Made by a program: the position numbers and the translations under genes. Below the pieces are notes generated by a model. The model was not told the origin of the DNA. It saw only the letters and a list, made by a program, of their open reading frames with translations, and made no database searches. Positions 26,691 through 36,044 of a stretch of DNA of 64,000 bases are shown piece by piece. Source of the stretch: JAOZMY01 sp964577975 (GTDB taxonomy: Bacteria > Desulfobacterota > S145-22); contig CAZOBB010000058.1 in assembly GCA_964577975.1 (NCBI GenBank), positions 66,228 through 130,227 on the forward strand, given 5' to 3'. The stretch's first letter is position 1; every line of letters starts with the position of its first letter.

Positions 26691-27209
26691 TTACAATTCG
26701 AATCCTTTACGGGATTCGATTCCTCGATGATAATAATGCTTGATCTCCAACATTTCCGTTACCAAATCGGCCTCTTTGACAATATCCACAGGCGCGTACC
26801 GCCCCGTGAGAACCAGCTCCATCTCCGACGGTCTCCGACGGATAAGGTCCAGCACCTCTTCTTTGGAGACCAAACGAAATTCAACCGCCACATTGATTTC
26901 ATCCAAAATAAGGAGATCCAAATCCGTTTCCAACAGCTTCCATGCCAGGTCCATTCCCCGCCGCGCCCACGCCCGGTCGACGGCTTCTGGGTTCTGATAG
27001 TCCACAAAGGTCTCCCGTCCCATTTGGGTGATGACCAAATCGGGAGCCAGCCGCCGGGCGGTCTTCAGTTCACCGTATTCGATGTTTCCCTTCATAAACT
27101 GAATCATGTGTACTTTTAGTCCCTGCCCGACAGCCCGCATGGCAAGCCCCAACGCAGCCGTGGTTTTCCCTTTCCCGTTTCCCGTGTAGACTTGCACCAT
27201 TCGCGTCAT
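26691..27209 (-). CDS. cobO: Cob(I)alamin adenosyltransferase (CobA/BtuR/CobO type)
   Basis: A 172-residue enzyme that makes adenosylcobalamin, the cofactor of the neighbouring mutase. The P-loop GNGKGKTT (10-17), the MIQFMKG segment, the LLILDEINVAV Walker B and the terminal ESRKGFE are diagnostic of this family. Being placed directly before the mutase genes (13 bases) and overlapping the HdrA-like stop by four bases suggests dedicated cofactor supply rather than general corrinoid synthesis. Confidence 0.94.
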   Translation of the reverse strand: MTRMVQVYTGNGKGKTTAALGLAMRAVGQGLKVHMIQFMKGNIEYGELKTARRLAPDLVITQMGRETFVDYQNPEAVDRAWARRGMDLAWKLLETDLDLLILDEINVAVEFRLVSKEEVLDLIRRRPSEMELVLTGRYAPVDIVKEADLVTEMLEIKHYYHRGIESRKGFEL

Positions 27210-29164
27210 ACGCCTCCCTCCGCCGATGTGACACAGAGGGCGTCGATCTGGGCCAAGAGTTGGTTGTTTTTGAAATTTCTCAGCTTGATGGCGCCGGACG
27301 GACAGGTTGCGCTACACGCCCCACACCCCTTGCACACGGCCTCGTTGACCGTCATCTTTTTATGCACCTCATCCAATTTGAGGGCCCCGTACACACACAC
27401 CCGCTCACACAACCCGCATCCTGAACAGACCTCCTCATCCACTTCCGCCACGATGGGGGCGATCGCCACCTTCCCGGCAAAAAGAGGAATAGCCGCCCGA
27501 GAGGCCGCCGCATGTGCGGACGAAACCGTATCCGCGATGTCCCGTGGTCCCTGGCAACAACCCGCCAAGAAGATCCCATCCGTATCCGTATCAACGGGGC
27601 GAAGCTTAGGGTGCGCCTCCAGAAAAAATCCATCGGCCGAGCGGGAGAGTTTCAAGAGATTCTGAAGGGCATCCGCACCTTCGGCAGGTTCCATCCCCAC
27701 CGCCAAAACGACCCAATCGGTAGGCTCCTCCATCATTTCACCCAGAAACGTGTCCTCGAAACGCACGACTGGTTTGCCGTTTTTGAGAAAGACTTCCGAA
27801 ACCATGCCGCGGGTGTAATAAATGCGCCTTCTTTGCACTTCGTTGTAAAACTCCTCACACCCTCGACAAAAGGTTCGCATATCCATGTAGCACACCCGAA
27901 TTTGGATATCGGGATAACGTTCCTTTACCAATCGAGCCTGCTTCGATGTGAACATACAACAAACCCGGCTGCAATAAGGATGATCGATCGTGTGATCTCG
28001 CGATCCCACGCAATGGATAAAAGTGATACGGTTCGGACGCTCTCCATTCAGAATCAGTTCCCCCTTCGTCGGACCATGTTCGTTCAACAATCTTTCCAAC
28101 TGAGGACCCGTGATCACCGTGGGAATCTTCCCATAACTCAGTTCAGGTTTTCGTGTGGGATCGAATAGCCGATACCCCGTTGCTACAATAACTACCCCAG
28201 CTTCGACTGTTTTCTCCGCCTTCGTCGCCTCAAAAGTTACGGCTTTTTCCGGACATGCCGCCACACAGGCATCACACCCCTCTTCCGTAAAATGACGGCA
28301 CGTCTTCTCATCGATAAAAGCGGTATCAGGCCTATGGGGGGGGGAGGGAAGTACAATGGCCTTACGCGTAGTAAGTCCCCACGTCTCCTCGTCCGTAACC
28401 TCCACGGGACAGACATCAAGGCACGCCCCACAGCGCGTACAGAGGGCTGGATCAACGTAACGAGGGGACAACTCCACTCTAGCCGTGTAATTTCCCACAA
28501 ATCCATCAAGTTCCTTCAACTCACAGGACGTCAAGATCTCTATTTTTTCATCGCTTTCAACGGCGTCCAATAGAGGAAGAAGAAAATCGCTTGCTTGGGC
28601 CATGTGCGGAAAGGTGGCGGTCCATTTTGCCACATGCCCCCCTAAATAGGGTTTTCGTTCCACAATGGTTACCCGAAAACCCGCATCGGCCATATCTCTG
28701 GCCGCCGTCAATCCCGCGATGCCTCCTCCTATAACCAACACGGCGGGGATAACCGACGCCTCTTTTTCTTGAAGCGCTTCTTGAAGATGAACCCGTGATA
28801 CCGCCGCCGCCACAAGCTCTTTGGCCTTCTCTGTGGCAATCACCCGATCGGAATGAACCCAGGAACATTGCTCCCGAATATTGGCTTCTTCAAAATAATA
28901 GGCGTTGATCCCCCCTTTTTCCATGACCTTTCGAAAGGTAGCTTCGTGCATCCGAGGTGAACACGCCGCGATTACCACCCGATCAAGGCGATGCGTAATG
29001 ATATCGTCCCGCACCATCTCTTGTCCCGGATCAGAACACATGTATTGGTAATCCTTGGCCAAAACGACATCGGGAAGGGTCCGAGCATAATCTCGCACGG
29101 CGGCCACATCCACAACCGACGCGATATTAATTCCACAATGACAGACATACACACCAATTCTCAT
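27206..29164 (-). CDS. HdrA-like iron-sulfur flavoprotein (full-length type)
   Basis: A 652-residue relative of heterodisulfide reductase subunit A. It has the HdrA N-terminal domain (RIGVYVCHCGINI), an FAD domain with VIGGGIAGLTAARDMADAGF, an inserted ferredoxin motif CTRCGACLDVCPVE, a second Cys group (CRHFTEEGCDACVAACPE) and a C-terminal pair of [4Fe-4S] motifs (CSGCGLCERVC, CKGCGACSATC). HdrA proteins are the flavin-based bifurcating subunit of Hdr complexes. ATG 29164 overlaps the previous stop as ATGA and gives the family N-terminus; an upstream extension to 29260 is rejected. Probably forms a complex with the adjacent shorter HdrA-like protein. Confidence 0.9.
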   Translation of the reverse strand: MRIGVYVCHCGINIASVVDVAAVRDYARTLPDVVLAKDYQYMCSDPGQEMVRDDIITHRLDRVVIAACSPRMHEATFRKVMEKGGINAYYFEEANIREQCSWVHSDRVIATEKAKELVAAAVSRVHLQEALQEKEASVIPAVLVIGGGIAGLTAARDMADAGFRVTIVERKPYLGGHVAKWTATFPHMAQASDFLLPLLDAVESDEKIEILTSCELKELDGFVGNYTARVELSPRYVDPALCTRCGACLDVCPVEVTDEETWGLTTRKAIVLPSPPHRPDTAFIDEKTCRHFTEEGCDACVAACPEKAVTFEATKAEKTVEAGVVIVATGYRLFDPTRKPELSYGKIPTVITGPQLERLLNEHGPTKGELILNGERPNRITFIHCVGSRDHTIDHPYCSRVCCMFTSKQARLVKERYPDIQIRVCYMDMRTFCRGCEEFYNEVQRRRIYYTRGMVSEVFLKNGKPVVRFEDTFLGEMMEEPTDWVVLAVGMEPAEGADALQNLLKLSRSADGFFLEAHPKLRPVDTDTDGIFLAGCCQGPRDIADTVSSAHAAASRAAIPLFAGKVAIAPIVAEVDEEVCSGCGLCERVCVYGALKLDEVHKKMTVNEAVCKGCGACSATCPSGAIKLRNFKNNQLLAQIDALCVTSAEGGV

Positions 29165-30459
29165 GCCGCACGCTCCCGTGCCAAGACTGCCATGGCTCGC
29201 GAAGCCGCCCCGCTCGCCTGAACCACCGTATCGGGGATGTCCTTCGGGCCCACGCAACATCCCGCCAAATAAACTCCCTCAACACCCGACTCCACGGGAT
29301 CAAGGGGTGAAGGGCCTTGGAAGAAACGATCTTCACCCGTCTGAATGCCCAAAGCCTCGATAACTTCCAGTCCCTTCCGCTGAACCAAACCCGCAGCCAA
29401 AACCACCATGTCCGCTTCTTCCTCAAACGTTTCCCCTAAAAAGGTATCCTCACCTCGGACGTAAAGGGTGTCACCCTTCTTGAAAATTTCCGAGATCACA
29501 CCCCGACGATAGATGATGCCCTCGCTTTGCACCCGCTCGTAAAATTCCTCATACCCCTTTCCAAAGGCACGAATATCGATATACGTCACTGTTACTTTGG
29601 CATCCGGCACCTTATCTTTCACCAAATGCGCCTGTTTCGCGGTGAACATACAGCAAACACGACTGCAGTATGAGTTTCCAACGGTGTGGTCCCGTGATCC
29701 CACGCACTGGATGAAAAAGACCCTGGAAGGCTTTTTCCCATTGACAACAATCTCCCCCAACGTCGGTCCTGAGGCACTGCAAAGGCGCTCCACCTCCAGC
29801 GCGGTCAGAACCTCCGGATACTTTCCATAGCCATACTCCGGTTTCAATCTCGGGTCAAAAGGGTCATACCCCGTCGCCACGACAATGGCACCCACGTGGA
29901 GCATCAACCTCTTTTCCGCATCCTCAAAATTGATCGCGTCGGCGTCACACGCCAACTTGCACGGTGGGCCTTTCTTACACTTCCCTCTGCTCAACGTAAG
30001 GCAGGTTTCCGGATCAATGGCATATTTGAGCGGCACCGCCTGTGGGAATGCCAGGTAGATGGCTCCCCGTTTTCCAATCCCCATATCAAAGGCATTTTCA
30101 ATCCGCCCTTTCATGACGCAGGCCTCGGCACACGCCCCACATCCCGTACAGGCCGCCTCATCCACGTATCTGGGATGACGAAGAACCTCGACGGAGAAAT
30201 CACCCGCTTTCCCTTCAATCTTGGTCACCTCGCTCAATGTGTAAAGACGTATATTCGGATGCTGGCCCACACTGACCATTTTGGGGGTCAGAATGCAGGA
30301 AGAACAATCCAAGGTGGGAAACACCTTGTCCGTCTGGGCCATGTGCCCCCCAATTGTAGGTTCCTTTTCTACCAAATGGACGATAAACCCCGCATCAGCC
30401 ATGTCCAACGACGCCTGAATTCCCGCTATACCCCCACCGATGACCAAGACATCTTTCAT
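29161..30459 (-). CDS. HdrA-like iron-sulfur flavoprotein (short, QmoA-like type)
   Basis: A 432-residue protein with an N-terminal FAD motif (VIGGGIAGIQASLDMADAGF from residue 6), CSSC (52-55) in the conserved FPTLDCSSCILTPKM segment, a ferredoxin motif CTGCGACAEAC (104-114), a second Cys cluster around CLTLSRGKCKKGPPCKLAC and the HdrA motif QCVGSRDHTVGNSYCSRVCCM. It lacks the N-terminal and C-terminal domains of the next gene. The pair recalls QmoA/QmoB organisation, but no sulfate-reduction genes are near. A role in passing electrons between ETF/acyl-CoA oxidation and a low- or high-potential partner is inferred from context. Confidence 0.88.
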   Translation of the reverse strand: MKDVLVIGGGIAGIQASLDMADAGFIVHLVEKEPTIGGHMAQTDKVFPTLDCSSCILTPKMVSVGQHPNIRLYTLSEVTKIEGKAGDFSVEVLRHPRYVDEAACTGCGACAEACVMKGRIENAFDMGIGKRGAIYLAFPQAVPLKYAIDPETCLTLSRGKCKKGPPCKLACDADAINFEDAEKRLMLHVGAIVVATGYDPFDPRLKPEYGYGKYPEVLTALEVERLCSASGPTLGEIVVNGKKPSRVFFIQCVGSRDHTVGNSYCSRVCCMFTAKQAHLVKDKVPDAKVTVTYIDIRAFGKGYEEFYERVQSEGIIYRRGVISEIFKKGDTLYVRGEDTFLGETFEEEADMVVLAAGLVQRKGLEVIEALGIQTGEDRFFQGPSPLDPVESGVEGVYLAGCCVGPKDIPDTVVQASGAASRAMAVLARERAA

Positions 30460-30504
30460 GAATGGTCCTCTCTTGAACGACCGGTACCCAGCCGAAAACC
30501 GAAA

Positions 30505-30539
30505 ACTTCAGACTTCAGACTTCGGTCTTCGGACTTCAG
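30505..30539. repeat. Five-copy degenerate heptamer tandem repeat
   Basis: Five consecutive 7-mers: ACTTCAG, ACTTCAG, ACTTCGG, TCTTCGG, ACTTCAG, between an acyl-CoA dehydrogenase gene and the short HdrA-like gene. The 150-bp spacer (30460-30609) that holds it is one of the widest inside the long cluster. No gene or clear terminator is visible in it. Confidence 0.75.
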
Positions 30540-30609
30540 GCCCGCCATCCTCTTCGCGGTTCCACCCACGGTGTAATGCTTCGATCTCATACCGGGATTT
30601 CGTCCCCCT

Positions 30610-31764
30610 CTACTTAAACCTTCCCACAATCGTCGAGGCAATGGTATTTTTCTGGATCTCGCGGGTACCCTCGTAGATCTCCGTAATCTTCGCATCCCGA
30701 TAAAACCGTTCCACTTCGTTTTCCATGATATACCCATACCCACCATGCATTTGGATTGCCTCGTCACACACCTCCACGGCGGTTCTTCCTGCCGTCATCT
30801 TTGCCATTGATGTGAGCACCGGATCGATTCTCCCTTGGTCGTAATTCCACGCAGCCTTGTAAACAATGAGCCTCGCCAGTTCCACCCGCGTCGCCATATC
30901 CGCCGCCTTGTGCTGATTAACCTGAAAGGCGGCGAGTTTTCGACCGAACTGCGTCCGCTCTTTGATATAGGCGAGAGTTCGATCCAACGCCCCTTGCGCA
31001 ATACCCAAGGCCTGTGCGGCAATCTCGACACGGCTCTCGTCAAAGAACTCCAACACCTGATAAAAGCCTCGACCTTCCTTCCCGATGAGATTCCCCGCCG
31101 GAATTCGCACGTTGTTGAGATAGACCTCACAGGTGGAGGTCATCTTCAACCCCATCTTGTCTTCGATCTCCACCGCCTCGAACCCCTCCACGTCCGTGGG
31201 GACAATGAAGGTGCTCTGGCCCCGGTAGGTAGGAGAAGCTTCTTCATCCGTTTGGCAAAGCACAATGAGAAAATTGGCTATGCCTCCATTTGTAATGAAG
31301 GTTTTCGAACCATTGATAACGTACACGTCCCCCTCTTTCACCGCCGTGGTATTCATGAAGGTGATATCGCTCCCGTGATCCGGTTCCGTGTACCCTCCTC
31401 CCGAGATATACTCACCAGAGGCAACCTTCGGAAGATACGCCTTTTTCTGTTCCTCGGAGCCAAAACGCATAACGACCTCCGATGAGAAATCGGACAAGAC
31501 CACGGCACTACCGATTCCGGAATCTTTCCGGCAAAACTCCTCCACGATCAAGGCGTTCTCGAAGATTCCATATCCTTGCCCACCATATTCTTCAGGAAAG
31601 TGGATTCCAATGAACCCCAATTGACAGGCCTTTTTTCGGATCTCGAAAGGAAATTGATGCGACCTTTCCAGCTCCATCGCGAGTTGCGGATCGAATTCCC
31701 CTTCCGCAAATTCCCGCGCCGCCTTGATTATCTCTTTCTGCTCCATGTTGAGTTCAAAATCCAT
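30610..31764 (-). CDS. Acyl-CoA dehydrogenase (2 of 3)
   Basis: A 384-residue FAD-dependent acyl-CoA dehydrogenase. GYTEPDHGSDITFMNT, INGSKTFITNGG, KERTQFGRKLAAFQ and the C-terminal IYEGTREIQKN (Glu as likely catalytic base) are present. ATG 31764 with GGGAG upstream gives the family N-terminus MDFELNMEQKE; the longer frame to 31851 is rejected. It is directly downstream of etfBA, the natural electron acceptor. The loop sequence TEPDHGSD differs from the more usual TEPxAGSD, and it is clearly a different subfamily from the other two dehydrogenases. Confidence 0.92.
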   Translation of the reverse strand: MDFELNMEQKEIIKAAREFAEGEFDPQLAMELERSHQFPFEIRKKACQLGFIGIHFPEEYGGQGYGIFENALIVEEFCRKDSGIGSAVVLSDFSSEVVMRFGSEEQKKAYLPKVASGEYISGGGYTEPDHGSDITFMNTTAVKEGDVYVINGSKTFITNGGIANFLIVLCQTDEEASPTYRGQSTFIVPTDVEGFEAVEIEDKMGLKMTSTCEVYLNNVRIPAGNLIGKEGRGFYQVLEFFDESRVEIAAQALGIAQGALDRTLAYIKERTQFGRKLAAFQVNQHKAADMATRVELARLIVYKAAWNYDQGRIDPVLTSMAKMTAGRTAVEVCDEAIQMHGGYGYIMENEVERFYRDAKITEIYEGTREIQKNTIASTIVGRFK

Positions 31765-31870
31765 ACGCTCTCCCGTTTTTTTGGTTTGTTTGGTCCATCT
31801 CAATTCCCCTGCTGGCGGGTTACATCCGCGCAAGGAGACCTGAGGAAACAAGATGAACGAAAGAAACGAT

Positions 31871-32845
31871 CTATCCCCTCAATTCCTTTACCTTCTCCGT
31901 CAAGGCCGGAACCACCTTGAAGAGATCATCCACGATTCCATAATGGGCGATACTGAAAATGGGCGCCTTGGGATCCTTATTCACCGCAATGATCGTGTTG
32001 GCTCCTTTCATTCCCGCCTGATGCTGAAAGGCCCCGCTGATTCCCAAAGCGATATACACCTTGGGTTTGACCGTCTTGCCCGATGTTCCCACCTGGCGTT
32101 CCTTAGGCAGCCATTTCTTATCCGCCACGGGACGTGAACAAGCCACCACGCCTCCCAAGGCATCCGCAAGTTCTTGGGCGATGGAGATATTATCGGCGTC
32201 TTTTATTCCGCGTCCCACCGACACGATAATATCCGCCTGGGTGATATCCACATCACCAACCGCCGCTTCCAGATATTCCACGAAGGTCCTTGCGGAGAAA
32301 TCCCCTTCCACGGCCCCCGAGATTTCCTGAAGCTCACCCGAAACCGTGGGAAGATCATCCGCGGGGAATGCCCCTGCCCGAACGGTACAAAGTTGTTTTT
32401 CTCCCCCTTTCAGCGAAACCTTTGCGTTTACTTTCCCACTATACATCTGACGTACGGCCACCACGCCATCCTCGTCCTGAATATCCACCACATCGGTCGT
32501 AAAAGGAATCTCCCACTTCGTCGCAACGGCTGGCGCAAAATCCATCCCGAAAGCGGTTTGCCCCATCAAAATGAGCTGACAATCTACCGTTTCAAAGATT
32601 TTCACGAAAGCTGCCAGGTACCGCAACGGTTCATACTGCGCTAACGCGGTATCCAAGTAGGCGATGGTTCGATGGGCATGGGGGGTAATTTTATCTAGTA
32701 ATCCTTTCTGCGACACGTCCCCCAAAAAAAGGGCGATAACCTCTCCTCCATCTCCCACGAGCTGATGGGCCTTCGTCAACATTTCAAAGGTTATATCTCT
32801 CACCTCATTCTGCCGATGTTCCACCAAAACCGCTATCTTTTCCAT
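31871..32845 (-). CDS. etfA: Electron transfer flavoprotein alpha subunit
   Basis: 324-residue ETF alpha chain. The C-terminal FAD-binding domain shows IIVSVGRGIKD, VACSRPVADKKWLPKERQVGTSGKTVKPKVYIALGISGAFQH-type conserved segments (positions ~205-270) and the closing NKDPKAPIFSIAHYGIVDD. Length is normal. Its ATG follows the etfB stop with no gap. It carries electrons from the acyl-CoA dehydrogenases encoded on both sides. Confidence 0.97.
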   Translation of the reverse strand: MEKIAVLVEHRQNEVRDITFEMLTKAHQLVGDGGEVIALFLGDVSQKGLLDKITPHAHRTIAYLDTALAQYEPLRYLAAFVKIFETVDCQLILMGQTAFGMDFAPAVATKWEIPFTTDVVDIQDEDGVVAVRQMYSGKVNAKVSLKGGEKQLCTVRAGAFPADDLPTVSGELQEISGAVEGDFSARTFVEYLEAAVGDVDITQADIIVSVGRGIKDADNISIAQELADALGGVVACSRPVADKKWLPKERQVGTSGKTVKPKVYIALGISGAFQHQAGMKGANTIIAVNKDPKAPIFSIAHYGIVDDLFKVVPALTEKVKELRG

Positions 32846-33637
32846 TTATGCCATCCCTCCCCGCTCTTTGAGTATCCTAACGAGCGCTTCGGTTTTTTCA
32901 TCCATCGTTCCCTCAATAATCTCGGCTCCCTCCCCTACAGGCGGAAAGAAAAGCTCTTCGATACGGCTCATGGATCCCTTCTCTCCTACCTCATCTTGAC
33001 TCAAACCGAGATCCGCCACCCCTTTCACACCGATCTCTTTCTTGGCTACCCGGCGTATTCCCATGATTGACACGTAGCGTGGCTCGTTAATTCCCGTTTG
33101 GATGGTCAAAAGGGCAGGAAGCTTCAAGGTGTCGACCTCCTCCAGACCCCCTTCCAGTTCTCGGTGAACGGTAATGACATCGCCTTCCTTTTTGATTTCC
33201 GTGACGAGGGCCGCGTGAGGAAGTCCCAGCATCTGTGCCAAAACGACGCCCACGGCACCAAACCCATCATCATCCGCTTGGACCCCCGTTAGGATGAGAT
33301 CGTACGGAATATCCTTAATAGCGGCAGCAAGAATCTTCGCCATGGCGTAGGCATCCGATCCCTCAAAGGCGGGATCCGTAAGCCTCAATGCCTCATCCGC
33401 TCCCATTGCCAGGGCCCTGCGCAGAACCTCGTTGTTTTCCTCCGGCCCTACCGAAATCACTGTGATTTTTCCACCTTCCGCTTCTTTGAGTTGAATCGCC
33501 GCCTCCACCGCGTAGTTGTCCCACTCGTTAATGGAAAAGACCAATCCGTCCGTATCGATTCCTTTTTTACTCTCATCGATCACCAGATCCGCTTCCGCCG
33601 TCTCTGGCACCCGTTTGATACACACGATGATATCCAT
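32846..33637 (-). CDS. etfB: Electron transfer flavoprotein beta subunit
   Basis: 263-residue ETF beta chain with IVCIKRVPETAE at the start, NEWDNYAVEAA, the TGVQADDDGFGAVGVVLA nucleotide segment and the VDTLKLPALLTIQTGINEPRY signature. A Shine-Dalgarno AAGGAGG stands eight bases before ATG 33637, which is therefore preferred to 33670. Whether the ETF is bifurcating cannot be settled by eye; the partner Hdr-like proteins make that worth testing. Confidence 0.96.
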   Translation of the reverse strand: MDIIVCIKRVPETAEADLVIDESKKGIDTDGLVFSINEWDNYAVEAAIQLKEAEGGKITVISVGPEENNEVLRRALAMGADEALRLTDPAFEGSDAYAMAKILAAAIKDIPYDLILTGVQADDDGFGAVGVVLAQMLGLPHAALVTEIKKEGDVITVHRELEGGLEEVDTLKLPALLTIQTGINEPRYVSIMGIRRVAKKEIGVKGVADLGLSQDEVGEKGSMSRIEELFFPPVGEGAEIIEGTMDEKTEALVRILKERGGMA

Positions 33638-33717
33638 ACGTCTTCCTCCTTTAGTTGAAAGATCTTTCATTCCCTCAACATTTAATATTCCATCCTTCTT
33701 CCTCTCCCTACGATCTT

Positions 33718-34872
33718 TTACTGCTCTACCTCAGGCTCAACCCCCAATCCCATGGAGGCCAGTTCCATCAAGTCAATAACCCGTATCTTTTCTTCGTTGC
33801 CCGTTGTCTTAACCGCATCCTCCAACGTCAAAAGGCAAAAGGGACAGGCCGTTATAATAGCCTCCACCCCCATTTCCAGGGCATCTTCCACCCGAATCTC
33901 CGAAAGGCGCCTTCCCACTCCCGTCCCTTCCATCCACATCCGTCCTCCACCTCCTTCGCAGCAGAGGCTATTTTCACGGCAACGCCCAAACTCGATCAGT
34001 TCGATACCCGGAATACTTCTCAACACCTCGCGGGGCTCCTCGAACACCCCATTCTGTTTTCCCAAATAGCAGGGATCGTGGTAGGTTACCTTCATGGGGA
34101 CCTCTGTGTTGAAAAACAACTTCCCTTCCTGAATCAATCCCCAAACGAACTGGCTGTAATGGAGCACCTCACAACCCAGATCCTCATACTCGTTTTTCAA
34201 CGCGTTCATACAATGGGGCGAGGTCGTCACGATGGTCTTGGGATCAATCTTCGTAAAATTCTTCATATTCTCTTCCATCAACATCTCGAAAAGCCCCACC
34301 TCCCCCATCCGCCGTATTTCACTTCCACAACAAACCTCTTTGTTCCCTAGGATTCCAAAGGAGACGTGCGCCGCTCGCAAGACATGCACAAGCGATTTCG
34401 CCACGAACTGCACGCGAGGATCATACGATGCCGCGCAACAAACAAAATAGAGAACCTGTCCCGGGTCCATTTCCAAGGCGTTGGGAATCTCCATACCTTG
34501 GGCCCATTCAGCCCGTTTGTTTTTGGCCCGACCCCAGGGATTGCCATATTTGTACGCCCCGTCCAACGCATCGATAATGGTCTTTTCAATCCTCCCTTCC
34601 TCGATCATCATCTCTCGAAGGCCTATAATGGCATCCACCGGCCGGAGCCCTCGTGGACAACGAATGGCACACGTTGAACACGTTGTACAATCCCATATTT
34701 CTAGTCGGTCGAAGAAAACACGCATATCCTCCCGAACGACCGACTCTCGGATCACTCTCCGAATATTGAGCGGGGATTTGATGGAAATGGGACATCCCCC
34801 CGTACATTTCCCACACTGTATACACGTAAACAGGTCCAGCCGTTCCGCCAACGGCTGCTCAAGCTCTTCCAC
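33718..34872 (-). CDS. HdrCB-like (Fe-S)-binding oxidoreductase with two CCG domains
   Basis: A 384-residue soluble protein fusing an HdrC-like ferredoxin part to an HdrB-like part. Two [4Fe-4S] motifs lie at C17/C20/C23/C27 and C62/C65/C68/C72. Two CCG (cysteine-rich) domains follow: NKEVCCGSE with SPHC, and DPCYLG...NSLCCEGGGGRMW...ACPFC. No membrane segment is visible, unlike the membrane EMO/DUF224 proteins often linked to ETF. GTG 34872 has GGAGGT upstream, two bases after... the stop of the preceding dehydrogenase gene. Between etfB and a dehydrogenase it probably takes electrons from ETF, possibly together with the two HdrA-like proteins. Confidence 0.88.
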   Translation of the reverse strand: MEELEQPLAERLDLFTCIQCGKCTGGCPISIKSPLNIRRVIRESVVREDMRVFFDRLEIWDCTTCSTCAIRCPRGLRPVDAIIGLREMMIEEGRIEKTIIDALDGAYKYGNPWGRAKNKRAEWAQGMEIPNALEMDPGQVLYFVCCAASYDPRVQFVAKSLVHVLRAAHVSFGILGNKEVCCGSEIRRMGEVGLFEMLMEENMKNFTKIDPKTIVTTSPHCMNALKNEYEDLGCEVLHYSQFVWGLIQEGKLFFNTEVPMKVTYHDPCYLGKQNGVFEEPREVLRSIPGIELIEFGRCRENSLCCEGGGGRMWMEGTGVGRRLSEIRVEDALEMGVEAIITACPFCLLTLEDAVKTTGNEEKIRVIDLMELASMGLGVEPEVEQ

Positions 34873-34874
34873 GT

Positions 34875-36023
34875 CTAACCTCCTCGCAGGATCTCCCGTG
34901 CGATAACCATTCGCTGCACTTCCGAGGTCCCTTCATACAAGGTTGTTACGATGACGTCTCGTAAAAAACGCTCTACCGGATAATCCTTCGTATAGCCATA
35001 TCCGCCTAGCATCTGGACGGAGCGGATCGCCACGCGCCGTGCCGCTTCACTCGCGAATACCTTGGCCATGGACGCCTCTTTGGTAAATTTTCTCCCATTC
35101 TCCTTGAGATAGGCCGCACGCAAGATCAAGAAACGCGCCGCTTCCAATTCGGTGTACGAATCCGCGATCATCCACTGGATAGCCTGAAAATTGGAAAGGG
35201 GTTTTCCAAACTGTTCCCTCTCTTTGGCATAGGCGGTGGCATAGTCAATGGCAGCCAATCCTATCCCCAGGGCAAGGGACCCAATCCCGATTCGCCCCCC
35301 ATCCAGTTCCATCATCGCTATCTTAAAACCATCTCCTTCGCTTCCCAGTAGGTTTTCGTCAGGTACCCAGCAATCCTCAAAAATCAGTTCGTTGGTAGTC
35401 GAAGCGCGCTGCCCCAGCTTTTCCTCGTTTTTCCCGACCTTAAAGCCATCCCTCCCTTTTTCCACGACAAAGGCGCTGATACCTTTCCCCTTGCGGGCGG
35501 ATTTGTCCGTTACCGCCCACACGACGGTGACCCCGGAGTGCTCCCCACTGGTGATCATGCTTTTCGTGCCATTGATCCGGTAACCATTGCCATCCTTCAC
35601 CGCCGTAGCCCGGATGCTCGCCGCATCCGATCCGGCCGAAGGTTCCGTCAAGGCAAACGAACCCGCCGGATAGGTTCCATCACATATCTTTGGAAGATGC
35701 TCTTTCTTGATGGACTCGGTGGCAAATTCCTGGATCACTTCCGCCACCATATTGGTTACCGACGTCGTCACTCCCGTAGCGGCACACGCCTTGCCAATTT
35801 CCGTAATGGCCAGGCTATACGCGATGACCCCAACTTCCGATCCGCCGTATTCGACCGAGATGTTCATGCCCATCAATCCCAACTGGGCAAGCCTCTTCAG
35901 ATTTTCGAAAGGAAAGGCCTTGGTACGGTCCAGCCTTTCCGCCTCCGGCTTGAGATGCCTTTCGGCAAAATCCCGGGTCATTTGCTGAATCATTTCCTGT
36001 TCGCCGGTAAGATCAAAGATCAT
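34875..36023 (-). CDS. Acyl-CoA dehydrogenase (3 of 3)
   Basis: A 382-residue FAD acyl-CoA dehydrogenase with FALTEPSAGSDAASIRA, INGTKSMITSGEHSG, KEREQFGKPLSNFQ and C-terminal LYEGTSEVQRM. This is the short-chain/butyryl-CoA dehydrogenase-like pattern, with the base Glu in YEGT. Located directly after hbd and thiolase in the presumed transcript, it is the best candidate among the three for the butyryl-CoA to crotonyl-CoA step; this is inference. Confidence 0.93.
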   Translation of the reverse strand: MIFDLTGEQEMIQQMTRDFAERHLKPEAERLDRTKAFPFENLKRLAQLGLMGMNISVEYGGSEVGVIAYSLAITEIGKACAATGVTTSVTNMVAEVIQEFATESIKKEHLPKICDGTYPAGSFALTEPSAGSDAASIRATAVKDGNGYRINGTKSMITSGEHSGVTVVWAVTDKSARKGKGISAFVVEKGRDGFKVGKNEEKLGQRASTTNELIFEDCWVPDENLLGSEGDGFKIAMMELDGGRIGIGSLALGIGLAAIDYATAYAKEREQFGKPLSNFQAIQWMIADSYTELEAARFLILRAAYLKENGRKFTKEASMAKVFASEAARRVAIRSVQMLGGYGYTKDYPVERFLRDVIVTTLYEGTSEVQRMVIAREILRGG

Positions 36024-36044
36024 GTCTCTTTCTCCCTCTACCCG

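Noticed and set aside
27206..30459. Qmo complex (QmoA/QmoB) of sulfate reduction
   Set aside because: The two HdrA-like proteins resemble QmoAB in layout, but there is no QmoC, AprAB or Sat, and they sit among acyl-CoA and B12-mutase genes.
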